Positions 1 through 13,086 are shown, counted from the first letter of the stretch. The stretch: 64,000 nt of DNA from Talpa occidentalis (GCF_014898055.3 NW_023605194.1:56645361-56709360); one strand, 5' to 3'. Program-made: numbers and translations. Notes: generated by a model not told the origin, from the letters alone.

Positions 1-142
1 TGCTGAGAGGAGCAGCAGGCAAGGCAGGAGAGGGCTGCTGTGCCATGTGGGTAGCTCCCTTGCTGGGGATCAAACTCATACTGCAGTGGCTGGTGATAGC
101 TTGATAGCACCGTCTTTAATGCCTGAGCCACCAGGGAAGCCC
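1..142 (-). mobile_element. VES-type SINE, cut by the window edge
   Basis: Antisense copy of the window's main tRNA-headed SINE; its tail lies outside the window. The reversed head ends at the motif gccaccagggaagccc, and the reversed B-box region reads ggggatcaaactc. It belongs to the more diverged subgroup whose head matches gggcttccctggtgg. It encodes nothing. Confidence 0.8.
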
Positions 143-976
143 TGGCCATTATTATTTTTATAAAAGAAATAAAATAAGTTGTAAAATATTCTTAGTACAT
201 CAGAAAACTCTTGATCTCCAAAATCTTGGTTTTGAAAATTTTTGTTGTTGTTATTATTTTTGTTCTCTATTTCTTAATTCTTCTTAAATTTAGTCATTAA
301 TGCTTTTTTATTTTTTACAAATGTATATAGAATACAGAAAGGTTTACTTTATATTTTCACGTGTCTATATAAAAATAACATTTAAATATCAGTCTCTCTT
401 TTATAGGATTAACTTGTTTAGATTTGATTACAAACCTGAACTACATTTTGATTTCCATTGAAGTTTATAGTTGTGGAAACTAAGGAAAGGAAATTATAGT
501 AAGTGAGCAATAATAAAGGAAGGCCTTCAGACTGCAATCCAATTTCTTTCTAATGTTACAAACCAAGTCATTATAGGAAAAATACTGTTTGAGTAATGAT
601 GTCAATAAATATTGCATGTATCTTCAATAGAGTAATGACTCTTACCTTGCCAGTGCTTGTGTTACCATTGCTTGAACAGGTTGATTAAATGAGACTATTT
701 AATGCAGTTATAGTTCAGAAAATTGAAAAGGAAATTTCTGAAAAGCTGATATCTGTAGTAATCAGATCAGACTATTAGTGCTTCGCTTTATGAGTATTCT
801 ATTATTTTTATTATTACATTAAACTCTATAAACTCTATTGTTATACAATAGGCAATAGCACTAAAGAATATAAATATGGAATAGAAAACAAATTGTTTTA
901 ATTTACCTAATTATTTTTTCTCTCTAGTGTATGCCATTAAATTAAAAAACATTTGCTTTATAGAATACAAAATATT
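143..976. other. AT-rich unique DNA, no feature seen
   Basis: No reading frame with protein-like character, no recognisable repeat and no RNA gene could be seen on either strand. Short T-rich runs only. Confidence 0.5.
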
Positions 977-1251
977 GGGCCTCCCCGGTGGCGCAGCGGT
1001 TGAGCACTGGGTTGCGAAGCTGCCCGCAGCCTCTGCAGCGCCGGTTCGATCCCGGCTGCTCCCCGGGCACCGGAAGAGGGTCCCACATGGCACGCAGACC
1101 TCTCCTGCTGCCCGCTGCTCCCCTCAGCAGTGTACTTCGGTCCTTCTGCCTGCTCTGCTCCCCACTCTGGCTCTGGTGAATTCTCTCACCCTCCCACGCT
1201 TCTGACTGTATCCAGTGCATGTATAAATAAATGAATCTTAAAAAAAAAAAA
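977..1251 (+). mobile_element. VES-type SINE, full length
   Basis: Complete sense copy and a good reference for the family. The tRNA-like head begins gggcctccccggtggcgcag with an A-box-like segment near 986-996. The B box ggttcgatccc is at 1043-1053. The tRNA-unrelated body ends in ctctggtgaattctctcacc and gtataaataaatgaatctt, followed by an A run. These are internal RNA polymerase III promoter elements; the element is non-autonomous and depends on L1 proteins for movement. Short frames inside it on both strands are incidental. It belongs to the less diverged subgroup in this window. Confidence 0.9.
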
Positions 1252-1369
1252 TCATGATGAATATTTCCTACTCTCTTGTCTTCTTTTATGACGGTCATCA
1301 TTTCAAAATACAGTTATTTTAAATTTGCATGCAGTATTATTGTAATTATATCAACATATCATGAAGTAA

Positions 1370-1535
1370 CATTTATTAAGTGTTGTGTATTCTGCAATAT
1401 TTATTAGGTGATGATGTGTAAGTAGCTAAACATTTTACTTGTATTATCTTAATCTTCATTGTAGCCCTCTTAGATATATAGTCAGGATTCTTAGAATTGC
1501 AAGCAAGAAATTTAAGGTCTGAACAGTTTTTCTAG
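1370..1535 (-). repeat. MIR-like remnant
   Basis: Diverged antisense resemblance to the MIR SINE: aaacattttacttgtattatcttaatc followed by an agccctcttagata segment matches the pattern of the reversed MIR 3' half (ttacatgtattatctca, caaccctatgaggta). Recognised by eye only. Confidence 0.5.
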
Positions 1536-3110
1536 ATCATCAAGACCCCAGCTGATCTGGTATATTCTGGAATGAACCAATTATCTGACTTTGAAATATT
1601 TTAATTTGAAGTGATGCATGAGTATATTGTACTGGTGACCCCTTCTTTCCTCATATCACATATTTCATGTATTCAGTAGTACTAAATAGATAGTAAATTA
1701 CAATTCAAAGAATTTCATACTACGACTCTCCTATACCTAGAAGTAGTTAAGTGGCAGATACAGAAATGTATCATTGCCTTTGAGGAACTTTTAGCCAAAA
1801 AATGGAGAAAATATATACATTAAAAATTAAAATACAAAAGTTGTAGTAATAAATTTCTTCGAATTATATGTTTAGATAGGAAGATTTTCAAAGTATTAAT
1901 ATCTTCCTTTTGTCAATGTAGTCAGTTTTCCTTTGTCACAATTTTCAGAATTCCCAACACAAACTCTTAAATGCCTTTTAGCTTTGGGTAAATACAATGT
2001 TGATGTTATTCCTATTCTCCAGTAAACATTTTGCAGTAGAAACCACAGGGAGCAGTAATTGACCCCACTTTTGGCACAAGACTTTTAAGGCTAAGATTCA
2101 ACTATCCTCTAAGAGAAACTCCTCTATTCTGTGACTTAGTGCCAGATTCAGTCTATGACTCATTTTCCCCAACTCAGATGTCCTCATAAATGGGTGGTTA
2201 TCATTGTCAAACATTTATTACAATATATGATAATCATAAAATTATATATGACTGAGGATTTATGAAGTTTAAATCCACCTAATATGAAGCATAAGAATAT
2301 TAATTTTGTACTTTCAAAATAATTAAGAGCCTCCAGTGGTAACCTTTCTAGAACACATAGCTGAAACAATATAATGTAAAAGATATTATTTCTTTTAAGA
2401 CATTGCCAATGTGACAAAATTAGTAAGAATTTGTTTGAAATGTATATATTTCTATAACAAAAGGCTGAGAAAAGAATTATGCATGCATAGGGGAGTAAAC
2501 ATAAGCCACCCCAAAACATGTATTTTGGGGAAAAGTTTGATTTTAGAGAGCGACCTTGAAGGTTATATGAAAGTTGCTTTTAATATTTTTATGTAAACCT
2601 CCCTACAAGGGCCTTTCTTAGGAAAGGGAACCTGAATAGACAAAGTCCTTTCTCTGTTTAAGGCAGAACTAAATTTGCATACTTTTTTTTGTTGGTGAGC
2701 TTTTTTCCTTGTAAACTTCCTAACTGATATTTCTCCCTCCCCACTGCTATTCTCCACACCAAAGTTCCCTTTCTTAGCTAAGCTCTTTAAGATGGCATCT
2801 GAAGACACAACAGTGAGTACTCAGTCCTGATGCTGGGACTCTCCCATATATACAGGAGGTATACATGTTATTAATACAAATTCCGTTTGCCTTTTTTCAT
2901 TTATCAATGTTTGTTTGATTATTTGCCAGCCTGGGAAATACTAGAGGGGTACATGATGATTTCCTTTGCACTGCAACATGCACCTATATATTAATTTGCT
3001 ATGTTTGTGTGTTTGTCCTGGATATATATAGGACACAAAGAAACAAAGAAGGAAAATGATATTGAAATTTTTGAACACCAGTACCATAGTTGTTAACCTG
3101 TACTTAGCCC
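1536..3110. other. Unique AT-rich DNA, no feature seen
   Basis: Contains several short chance frames with no recognisable domain. Nothing supported. Confidence 0.5.
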
Positions 3111-3114
3111 CGAC

Positions 3115-3285
3115 ACTGTCTGTTAAGCACTTCTCATGTTTTTTTTCATATTTATCCCCTGTGAGCGACTTGTATCATCACCACCTATACTGTGCATATA
3201 AAGAAACTGAGTCTAAGAGTGATTGAAAACTGTCAGTTCATCAAATAGCTAATAAAAGTCAAAACCAAGCTTCGAAGACAAATAA
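3115..3285 (-). repeat. MIR-like remnant
   Basis: Antisense MIR pattern: a segment around 3195-3250 reads like the reversed MIR core (aaagaaactgagtctaagagtg, then tcatcaaatagctaataaaagtc, aaccaagcttcga), corresponding to the gaggaaactgagg, cacagctagtaagtg and gaacccagg landmarks of the family. Confidence 0.65.
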
Positions 3286-4229
3286 TGAAAAACTCATTGG
3301 ATTGAATTTATTGCTTCATCATATCAGTACTCCTGCTTTCACCAATAATGTAGTGTCTGTTGATACACAAGCATATGCAGCATTTCTCATTCTTAACAAA
3401 GACATTTTTGTCCCTCACATTATGTTAATGTCAAAGTCAAATACCCTCCATAGATCCTTTGAGCCAGACTGATTTTTCCTGTCAGAGGGTTTATTTGAAT
3501 CCTACTCAGGTACTGTCTTGATGTAGCTCTATTTCTGTCAGAGCGAGGTTAGTATGTTTTTATACAAGAGGAACTGGAAATGAAATGCAATGAAATTGAG
3601 ACTTGCACACCTTCCAGACCTTCAGAGCACTGCCTTGTACTAAGGTATCTATCAGATGAACTTCTATAGTAGTATCTAATTAGGCTGGCAGTCAAGTGTG
3701 AGCTCTTGAATAGAAAATCATGTTGAAAAGACTTTTTTTTTGTCTAGTAGATTATATAACTCAGAAAGGCTTGGGATTTGCCAGCCATTTATAATAGGAT
3801 TATAATGCCTTTCAGTGACTGCTGTTTGAATGCTAGGTTCTCTTCATGTACCATTAGAGATGAAACTCCTTGTATCTCTTACCAAATTGGTACTTTACAT
3901 TTAAACCATGTCAAAATTTATGCATAGCTCCCTCCCTAAAATATTCAACTTGATTCTTTGTTACTCAAATATCATTTTTTATCAGTTGAGATTATTTTAA
4001 CAATACTACACTTTTTCTATTAAAGTGAAAGCTCCCATAGTCACTGTGATTTTGACAAAATTTAGAGTTGTCCAATTTTTTTTTTTATTTGTGAAATTAC
4101 TATAGTCAAAATGGTTAAATGTTATTTGGATGAACCACTAAGGGATTTATCTTGGATACTTTGTGATGTCTTCTCTATATTTTTAATGTAATTTATTATT
4201 TTGATAAGGTCACTGTTCACCTTTACAGT
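3286..4229. other. Unique AT-rich DNA, no feature seen
   Basis: No gene or recognisable repeat beyond short homopolymers. Confidence 0.5.
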
Positions 4230-4865
4230 GACTTTTTCTTTTTCTTTTTTTTTTTTTGGTAGCTTTTTATAAAGATGTTATTGGTTTCCAAAACTGTATA
4301 TGACTGAGAAATACAGGATTCCAGTTCCACCATAGTCCATCAGACCCCCTTCACATTTTACTCTCCACCTTTTCCTCCTCTCCCATAGCCTCAGGTTTTT
4401 TTTTTTTTTTAAGATTTATTTATTTATGCATACAAGACTGTGGTGTAGGGCAGAGGTGCGGGGGAGGGAGAGGATTCACCAGAGACAGAAAGGGGAGCAG
4501 AACAGGTGGATCTACTGAAATACACTCCTGAGAGGAACAGCGGGCAAGACGAGAGGTCTGCTGTGCCATGTGGGTTGCTCCTGGGTAGCTGGTGATCGAA
4601 CTCCTCCTGCAGAGTCTGCATACAGCATCACAGTGCTGTTCTTAACCCCTTGTGCCACCATGGAGATCCCTCGAATAGCTTCAGTTTACAATCAGATTTC
4701 TAGGGTTTCTTTATTGTTTGGCATTGTCTGATGCTTGTCTTTGTTGCCCTGTATTCCGTGTATGAGAGACCATTCAGTCTTTCTCCTCTCATTTCATTTG
4801 ACATAATCTCATCCAGCTCTATTCTAGTTGTTGAAAATGGAAAGAACTTGTCTTTTTTTATAGCT
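4230..4865 (-). mobile_element. Old L1 3' end, split by a SINE
   Basis: Antisense L1 3'UTR and ORF2 tail, in two parts (4230-4394 and 4685-4865) interrupted by a VES SINE. The right part keeps the reversed ORF2 C-terminal landmarks: the stretch before the stop (gtatgagagaccattcagtc), the region corresponding to cacttagcataatc, and catccagctctattctag. No frame is open; many substitutions show an old insertion. Confidence 0.75.
4395..4674 (-). mobile_element. VES-type SINE inside old L1
   Basis: Antisense copy starting with a T run and aagatttatttatttatgcat (the reversed tail) and ending at gccaccatggagatccc (the reversed head). Flanked by a target-site duplication, atagcctcag at 4385-4394 and atagcttcag at 4675-4684, with one mismatch. 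It therefore inserted after the surrounding L1. Confidence 0.85.
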
Positions 4866-4954
4866 TCTGCACAGCAAAAGAAACTTTTTCTTTTTAGAGT
4901 GTTTTTTTTCCTCTTTTTTCCTTCTTATCCTGCTTAGTAACCCTACATTAATTT

Positions 4955-5068
4955 TTCCATTTGATCCTCCTTGTTGCTATAAACCCCTGAAGTAGGCCAA
5001 GTGAAGTAATAAACTATTTTCCTAAGGTTACAAATATAAGAAACCAAATGAACACTAGAACCTAAGTA
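4955..5068 (-). repeat. MIR-like remnant
   Basis: Reversed MIR pattern: catttgatcctccttgttgc, a cccctgaagtagg segment, then cctaaggttacaaatataag and a trailing cactagaaccta. Weakly conserved. Confidence 0.5.
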
Positions 5069-7375
5069 TGTCGGTTGTGTGTTCCTATTCTTAAATTTCT
5101 CTTATTATTAACTAAAGAGTCACATTCAAGTGTAATAAATAGCCTAATAGATGTATAGGAAAAACTTCAGCTTTGTCAGTAGCTGACTTTAGCCTTGAGA
5201 TCAGTTACCCAAAATGGTCAGATAGACTTTTTTCAATAAGCCTAGTGTAGGCCTCTTCTGATAGGTGACACATTGGTATGGGGAACCAAGGTCAGTGGAG
5301 ACCCTGTGGACCTTGAGATATTTTTATCATTATTAAAAAAATGTATATTAGTTTAAGTGAAAAGCAGTAATATTCCAAGAAGCTGATAAATTCTTGCCCT
5401 TAGCGTTTACAGAAGCAATAGCTGCTTCCTTTTTTATGACCCAGTAGTTGTGGGCTATCATCCTGGTACCCATTAACTAGTGAATGTTACCTCCTTATCT
5501 AGTAAAATGATCATTTTACTCTCATTTTACTGACAGAGTAAAAGATGAAGTCATGCCCTATTTGTTATATAGCAGTCTCTCCTCTCTCCTTGATGCCCTA
5601 AGTCTCATATATCTGTAGTCCACCATTTTTCACTGTCAAATTTACTGTCAAAATTGTCAAATTTACTGTCAAATATGTAAATTCTCTATACAGATGTTGC
5701 TCAGTTGATTTTTCTTTTGCCAGCCCATCTGATGCTGCTTTGATTACATTTCCAGTCCAAGAAGTACTTAGGGGATGGTTGTTTTTTCTCTGTACCCTGA
5801 GAGGACAAATAATTTAATATTTCTATGTGTATATATATATCTTCCCTGTCAGAACAAAGAGTTGGGGTCACTGATTATTATTATGACAGTTTCTGTGTGC
5901 GCCAAAGTTCTATGTGTTTATTTGCAGTTGAAGTCATATAATAACCCTATACTTTCAAAAATGAGAGAAACAGAAAATGATAAGTGATTTGTTTTTGAGT
6001 GGGAAATGCAGTAACAGGCCCTGGGATAGGAGGGATTCACTTTTAATTTAATATTCTTTTAGTGTCATTCTGCGCATTGTACAACTAAATAGATTACATT
6101 TTTAAATTATAATAATTTTTAAAAACTGAAAGAAATAATGATATTACTGCTATAGGAGTAGAGAGAAAATTTCTCCCCATGGAGGTTTTCTGGGACTAGC
6201 TGGGCAATTAATATAAACTTTTGCTCAAATCACAATATTTTTGGCAGGAAGTTAGATTCTATCAGTCATAATAAGTATAAATACAATGTTTTCATACACA
6301 CTAGTAAAGGTATTGAGATAAGATCTCCCCAAGATATTCAGAACAGACCTCTCAATGATGTGCTACTGCGACATGTGGATTATTAATATTTCAACTTGAA
6401 ATCAGTAGAGGACATACAGGCTCACAAGAAATTTTACCACTCCCTTAACTACCTATGTGAATATAAATTTGGGTCTGACACAGAATTGGGATAAGGAATA
6501 ACTATTCCATTTGAATATTGTGCTATCTCTCAGGGCAAACTTGTAATTAGAGAGCATCTTCCTTTATCATGTGAGTTCTGTTCCTCTCAAAGATCCAGGT
6601 CTTTATCACATTTTTTATCTCATGATAAATACCTCATTTTATCTCTGCTTCCTCAGGCTCCATCTATGTAGGCTTCGTTATATGTATGAAGTTAAATTTA
6701 GTTTTTCTCCTGTTAATCTGCCTGATGTTAATTTGATTATACAGTCACCCTGAGAAGAACCATGAGAGGTAGGAGGAATTTACCCACTTTCCCTGCACTA
6801 GGATATATAGTTATTATAAGCATATGGAATATTATATTCAATTTGTAGTGGAGTTACCTGACACAAAGTTCTAGTGTTGCATTTCTTCAAGTGAAAATTA
6901 CTTAGAACATACTATCACTGGAAACATTGTTTATGATTAGCATATGTTGGCAATAATGCAAATATTAAAGGTTACTAGATAAAATGCATAACTCCTCCCT
7001 TATCACGGATTTGCTATGTCAGAAATTCTTGAAATCTCAGTTTTACTTTGGATACTGTAACATTTTTAGGTATCTATATGAGAACTACCAGTCATTACTA
7101 TGGACAATATTGAAAAGATTTAATAACAGATTTGAAAGAAAAATAAGTAAAACAGAAAACAGACTAAATACATAGGATTTGACAGTGCAGTTTTGAGATA
7201 ATTATAAGGAAATAAAACTCCTAGCAAAGTGTTTTGCTTTTGTTCTGATGCATTTTACATAAATTTATCATAAGAAATTTTAATGACTACTAAAATATAT
7301 TGGACATTTGATATATGAAGTGTTTTAGTATGTATTTACCTGGGATGCCATATTAAAACATATAATTAGATACAG
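5069..7375. other. Unique AT-rich DNA
   Basis: No gene seen. The only structure noted is a short imperfect tandem array of tttactgtcaaa units at about 5629-5675. Confidence 0.5.
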
Positions 7376-7379
7376 TTAT

Positions 7380-7492
7380 TAAAGTATTATTCTCATTTTA
7401 TATTTAAGATAACTAAAACCACAAACAAGAAAGGTGGTCAAAGTCTCATATTTTGTAAATGCCTAAGAATCAAACCCAGGTTACGAGTTCTC
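7380..7492 (-). repeat. MIR-like remnant
   Basis: Reversed MIR core: ttctcattttatatttaaga, aactaaaaccacaaacaaga, gtggtcaaagtctcata and aagaatcaaacccaggtt line up in order with the family landmarks for attttacagatgagg, aaactgaggc, aggtcacacagc and attcgaaccca. Confidence 0.65.
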
Positions 7493-8040
7493 ATTAACAT
7501 GTGTCAAATTATATACCCCCTGCACTGGAAATGACTTTAGATAAAAATTCTTAATGGCCATGAACTATCCCTCTTCAAATAGGTTAACTAAAGTCTACCC
7601 AATATTTTTTTGCCCCCAAACCTCCTGGTAAATAGCCATATCTTAAGTCATTTTGGAAAGTAGGTCAACAATTACAGGGCATATATTCAAAAGGGCATTG
7701 AAAGTTCCAAATAAAAATTAAAGGAAGATAAAGAGAATGTTTATAATAAGTATTTCAAAGCAATCTTACCTGCATTATAAACTCCTTGAGCTTAGAGTTT
7801 AGTCTATGAAACTGTTCTCATAATTTAAACTTTCACTTGTAATAAAATTTTAAAAAGTAAATAAATGGTGAATAAAGAGACTGTAAATAAAATTTCTGTA
7901 GCTTAAATAAATAACAAAATGTATTGCAAAACTATTTTTCCATCTAACAGAAAGTCGGATGACATTTCTACACCCCTGAAACTATGAGAATTTTTTTTTA
8001 TAGAGTGAATACTAAGCTTTAGGAGTTTATACAGTTGTCT
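7493..8040. other. Unique AT-rich DNA, no feature seen
   Basis: Nothing supported on either strand. Confidence 0.5.
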
Positions 8041-8041
8041 A

Positions 8042-8200
8042 TTTTAAGTGGGGAAGAAGCACAGCAGACTATCATGGTGAACTTTGGGTGCTTTGGTGGA
8101 GGGTACACAATGGTGATAACAGATGAAGGGGGCATCATCTACTTCCAAAATTCAAAGAGCGTAACTGACATTACTGCAATAAAAAAATAAATAAAACCAA
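8042..8200 (+). repeat. Unidentified dispersed repeat, copy A
   Basis: Shares an ordered series of motifs with 17225-17385: gggga(a/g)gaagcaca, gactat, tttggtgg or cttggtgg, and gatgaaggggg or cctgaaggggg. It ends in an A-rich tail with aataaataaaacc. I could not name the family. An L1 3'UTR variant or an old LTR end is possible. Confidence 0.55.
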
Positions 8201-9165
8201 TCAGTTGTCTCTTTTGCTCAAATTATTATCTCATTATCTAGCATCCCTACCAGGAATGAAATAATTTTGTGTTTATATTATTTCCCAACCCTTTATTTCC
8301 TTCCTGAAGTTTTAAATTATTGAGGAGTACCTATAATCTTTAATTAATGTTGTCGTGTCATAGTCATGAGATAATTAGGCTATTTTTTTTTTTTTTGCTG
8401 ATAAAAAGTATGGTGCAGTTCTAATTTTTCTCCCTATACCTTTGAGAAGGAAATGTTTAAGCTTTTATGCTGTATAAAGGTACAGTTTAAGTGACTGAAA
8501 TGTACAGCGTTTCAGAAAGTGCAATACAAAAGGAAACCTGATAATCAATGCCCCTGTTGCATATAAAATCCAAGATTGTTAGTGCTCTGTTAGAATTTAT
8601 TTTTCAGCTTACAAGAAGAACAATGATTTGGATTCTTTGAAGTTATAAACAGAATAAAAAATGTAAGACTTTGTGACCACAGGACTAAGAGTTTCATTTG
8701 AAAATCCATCTGATCTTTTGTACTTACCCTGAAAACTAACTCTCACTAAGAATAGGAGGTTATTCGGTTAGTGAAAGGAAGTGTTATGCTGTTGTATAGC
8801 ATGTAGAACAAAATAGTGTAGCATGTAGTAGGTGTTCAAAGTTATTTGTTAAAGAAACTATTTAAAATCAAAACAATCACAATTAATGATAATATCAAAT
8901 GAAAAATTTATATATATACCCTCCAAGATATTATTTTTTATCTTAAATATAAAATAAATCAGTATGTTAAAGTGAATGAAAATTAAGTTGTGTCAACAAT
9001 GAATTAATTAAAGTGCTGAAAGATTAAATAAACACCAACTCTAAGTTTAAAGACATTTCTGTGGCAATCAATATATTGGTAAACAGTATACTAATAGTGA
9101 TATTGCAGAGGATGACTGATTACTTATTGTACATATATTATTTAGTTTATTTTGAGACTTAAATA
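8201..9165. other. Unique AT-rich DNA, no feature seen
   Basis: No gene or recognisable repeat. Confidence 0.5.
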
Positions 9166-9169
9166 CTGT

Positions 9170-9345
9170 GTATCAATTTTTCTTAAACTTTAGCTTGTGT
9201 AAGAATTGCTTGGTGAGCTTGTTAAAATAAAGATTCTCAGCCTGCCCTCAGATTCCAATTCAGCAGGTTTGAGGCAGCTATGAGAATTTGCATTTCTCAC
9301 AAGCTCTCAGCTGGTGCTGATCACATCACTTTGAAGACAAGAACT
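9170..9345. mobile_element. MER5A-like DNA transposon fossil (hAT-Charlie)
   Basis: The order of landmarks matches MER5A: cttaaactttagcttgtgta, agaattgcttggtgagcttg, ttaaaataaagattctcagc, ccaattcagcaggtttgagg, gagaatttgcatttctcaca, tggtgctgatcaca and actttgaagac. It is a non-autonomous hAT element with no coding capacity, old and shared across placental mammals. Identified by eye. Confidence 0.75.
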
Positions 9346-9983
9346 TGACTTTGCTTCTGTATATAAATCATGATCCTTCAAATATTCCTTTTACAAAAAT
9401 CCAGATATTACAGATATGATGTTAGTGTGTTCATGTGTGTGTGTAAATATATATGTACACACATTTATTTTCCCTAAGAACAAATTTTTGTTTCTTGCAG
9501 TTTTCTCTATAAAGAGGGTAGCTCTTTTCCTCTTAGAATTAAGTAATAATAGACATCTAAATGTAAGCACAATAGCATGATCCCACCTTGAAAATTGAAA
9601 CAAAGTTTATTTTTGATTTTTCAGGAATTATTTTCTCATACCCAAAAGATATAAATATCAAGCAAGATATCGCTATCAAGCATAATAAATATTAGGCATA
9701 ACACTTAGGCAATACTATGCAAAAAAGAGAGTCACAGAGTACATCTAGTGTGTATGTATACACACACATCTCTCTTATGTATATATGCATGCTATATATC
9801 ATATATATGCATATATATGTATGTATGTATCTCATGCCTATATACATACACATACACATACATCATGGCCATTGTGGGTCAGATGTGTAGCTGTTCTATT
9901 TTGTCTTTATTCCACCTCATTTTCTAAAGGAACAAGCCTTCTTTGGGTCAATATATGTCTCAGGATACAAGGAAGAGACATTA
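9346..9983. repeat. Unique DNA with an AT/ATGT microsatellite
   Basis: About 9755-9870 is a degenerate array of alternating purine-pyrimidine steps (tatatatgcata, tgtatgtatgt, catacacatacaca). The short frames here come from that array. Nothing else was seen. Confidence 0.6.
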
Positions 9984-10740
9984 TTGAAAATACCCACTAG
10001 TCTTTTTTGTTTGTTTGTTTTCAGTAACTATGGCATATCATTTATTTTTTATTTTCTTGCATCATTTTTCATTTTTGTACAATAATTGGTTTCTCCCCTC
10101 AGGAGTAGTCACCATAGTTTTCCCACCATCATATCACCTGTGACCCATCAGCATAGTCTCTTGTTCTCTTTTCTCTCCTGTTTTGACAGCTCTCAATTCC
10201 TCTCTCTTGCTGTATGCCTGAGATCTATGATCAGCTTGTCAGTTTTGTCTTTTTCTTGACATTTTGTTCTGTTTCTCTATATTCCACATATAAGTGAAAA
10301 CATTCACTATTTATCCTTTTCTTTCTGACTTATTTCACTTAGCATAATCCCTTCTAGCTCCATCCATGTTGACACAAATGACATGAGTTTGTCTTTTTGA
10401 TTGCTGAGTAGTATTCCATTGTGTATATATACCACAACTTTTTGATCCATTCATCTGTTGGGGGCATTCAGTTGTTTCCATATTTTAACTTTTATAAATA
10501 GTGCTGCAGTATACACAGGAGTGGAGGTTTCTTTTCAAATTACTGTTTTTGTGTCTTCTGGGTAGGTTCCTAGCAGTGGAATCTCTGGATCATGTGGTAG
10601 ATCCATTTTAGTGTTTTGAGAAACTCCCACACAACTTTCCATGGTAGTTGGACCAGTTTACACTACCACCAGGAGTGTAAGATAATTCCTTTTCTTCATA
10701 TCCTTATCAGCATTTGTTTCCAGTTTTGAAAATACCCACT
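9984..10740 (-). mobile_element. 5'-truncated L1 with 15 bp target-site duplication
   Basis: Antisense L1 3' end carrying the 3'UTR and the last part of ORF2, now closed by many stops. Bounded by perfect copies of ttgaaaatacccact at 9984-9998 and 10726-10740, so the insertion body is 9999-10725. Landmarks include catttttcatttttgtacaa in the 3'UTR and reversed ORF2 sequence such as agtattccattgtgtatata. Confidence 0.9.
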
Positions 10741-11160
10741 TGTTCTTAATCTATTCAGAGATGACGTGTTTTTTTGTAGAAAACAAGTTTCCTAGTTACT
10801 ATTGAAGTAACTGCTAACAGCATGCAGCTCTCCAATTGGGAGCAGCATGATCAGTTACATATCCAAGCCTGACATCAACTGGGAAAGAATATATAATTCT
10901 ACAATATGGAGTTACAGCAGATTTTGTTATACTTTGATTGGAACAAATTTTGAAAATTCAGTTCTTAACATCTTTGTTTTGAACTTCTCAATGTATAATT
11001 TGATGCCTATATAAATATTAACTTTCAAAAGTAGAGTCATTATTTAAGATTGACTCATAGCTTTGCAAATAATACTCCCCCCAACTCAGATATTTATATT
11101 TAAAAGGACTTATTAGATTTGTTTTGTGAACTATAATTTATTTTCCTGGATTTTTTGGGA
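10741..11160. other. Unique AT-rich DNA, no feature seen
   Basis: No gene or recognisable repeat. Confidence 0.5.
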
Positions 11161-11164
11161 AGAA

Positions 11165-11345
11165 GAGAGTACGAAACATGGACTCAGAAACCAGGGTTTG
11201 ATTTTTATTCTAATGCTTAATGTTTCTGTGACCCTGAGGGAGCTAATTAACTTCTTTTAGCCTTAATTTTCTCATCTTTTTCACATAGTAAGTAATACCT
11301 TCTTCAGAGTTTGGAGAAACTGGCACTGAATAAAAGAGATGGTAC
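11165..11345 (+). repeat. MIR-like remnant
   Basis: Sense MIR: catggactcagaaaccaggg, tttctgtgaccctgaggga, gctaattaacttcttttagc, cttaattttctcatctttt and agtaataccttcttcagagt follow the family order (tctgtgtgaccttgggca, acttaacctct, gtttcctcatctg, taccyacctcat). Confidence 0.75.
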
Positions 11346-11929
11346 AAAATAAAGGCTCACAAACATGAATAAGAATATAAATTTTGGGTCTGATTAAAAT
11401 TATTGCTTTGTAGCATCTAATGATTTTGAAAAATCACTAGTTACTAGAATTTTAACTTAGCCTAATTAAGAATTTGATGAATCTTGTACACTATGGAATT
11501 CAAAGTATAAAAACACTGATTAAAATAAAAGCACTTAAAATATTTAATTCATTAAATGGCTAGGTGTATGAATTTTAAATATGGCGATTAGGAAATGTAG
11601 AGGCTTCAGTTAAAATGGTCATGTCCATTTGATTGAGAGTTTATAAGGTGATGTTAGGGCATTTTGTTATTTAATTTGTAACATGTAGCTGGTTTTAATA
11701 ATGGAATGTTTTGAGAGGCATGCATATGTTTATAATGCATTATTTGTTCCATTAATCATTTTATCTTTTATCATCTCTACATATCTGCCATCTAATTATC
11801 TATCATCTTCCTACAAAACATCTACCTTTATTTTTTAATTTTAGCTCTTGTTTGACCTGCAAAATTATTTACTGAATAGTACTGGTATTGCATGTTTAAT
11901 ACATTAAATCATGTATTTACTTTTGTCTT
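11346..11929. other. Unique AT-rich DNA, no feature seen
   Basis: No gene or recognisable repeat. Confidence 0.5.
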
Positions 11930-13086
11930 TTATTATTTTTTTCATTTTTTTAATTGTTGTTCATTTTTGTACAGTTTTTGATTTCTCCCCTCAAGTATTG
12001 TCCCTGTGAATAGCATGCCATCACATCACCTGTGAACATTCACCATGATCCCTTGTTGCTCATTCCTGTTGTAAGTCTCAGATCTTGTAGTTCCCTACAA
12101 GTCTTGTCTTTTTATTTTTGACATTTTGTTCAGTTTCCATGTATTCCTCCTATAAGTGACGACATCATCCAATATTTTTTTCTTTTTCCTTCTGCTTATT
12201 TCACTTAATATAATCCCTTCCAGCTCCATCCATGTTGCTGTGAGTGGCGTGGGTTTATTTTTATTGATTGCTGAGTAGTTCTCCATTGTGTGTGTATATA
12301 ACACATCTTGATGATCCAGCCATCTGTTTTTGGGCATTTAGGTTATTTCCATATCTTAGCTATTGTAAATTGTGCTGCAATAAACATAGGAGTGCAAATT
12401 TCCTTTTTAATTAATGCTTGTGTGGAATTTCTGGGCTATGTGGTAGATCCATTTTTAGTATTTGAGGGTCCTCCACTCAGCTTTCCATAGTGTTTGGAAC
12501 AGTTTGCTTTCCTACCATCTATGTAGGAATTCTCACCAGCATTTGTTGTTGACAGTTGTTTTGTTTTGTTTTGTTTTTTTAATGCGGGCCATTCTTACTG
12601 GTGTGAGGTGCTATCTCATTGTGGCTTTGATTTGAGTTTTCCTGATTATAAATGATGTTGAGCATTTTTTTATATGCTCATTGGCCATTTTCATGTCCTC
12701 TATGGAGAAATGTCTTTTTATCTCTTGCCCATTTTTTGACTGGGTTGTTTACTTTGTTTTTGTTGAGTTGTGTAAGCTCTTTACAGATTTTTGTTATAAG
12801 TTCCTTATTAGTTGTATGGAGTGAGTGCAAATATTTTCTCCCAATCCATGGAGTGTCTCTTCATTTTGATTATTGTCTTTTTGGCTGTAAGACACTGTTT
12901 AGTTTAATGTAGTCCCAGCTGTTTATCTTTTCCTTCATTTTCTTTGTTTCTGGTGATGAGTCCTCAAAGTTGTTCTGAATGTATGTCATGGAGTGTTTTG
13001 TCTATATTTTTTCTATATATTTTATGGTTTCAGGTCTTACATTCCAGTTTTTTATCCATTTTGAATTTATTTATTTTTTTGGGTTA
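11930..13086 (-). mobile_element. L1 3' portion, degenerate ORF2
   Basis: Antisense L1 of about 1.15 kb: poly-T and 3'UTR at the left, then the ORF2 C-terminal third. The frame read from about 12337 down to 12095 still shows a degraded C-terminal ORF2 peptide with HTMENYSAI and MELEGIILSEIS. Other ORF2 blocks are broken by stops and frameshifts. Dead copy. Confidence 0.88.

Noticed and set aside
1043..1053. Possible tRNA genes from A and B box motifs
   Set aside because: The motifs belong to SINE heads; no complete tRNA cloverleaf with acceptor stem and anticodon arm could be drawn.
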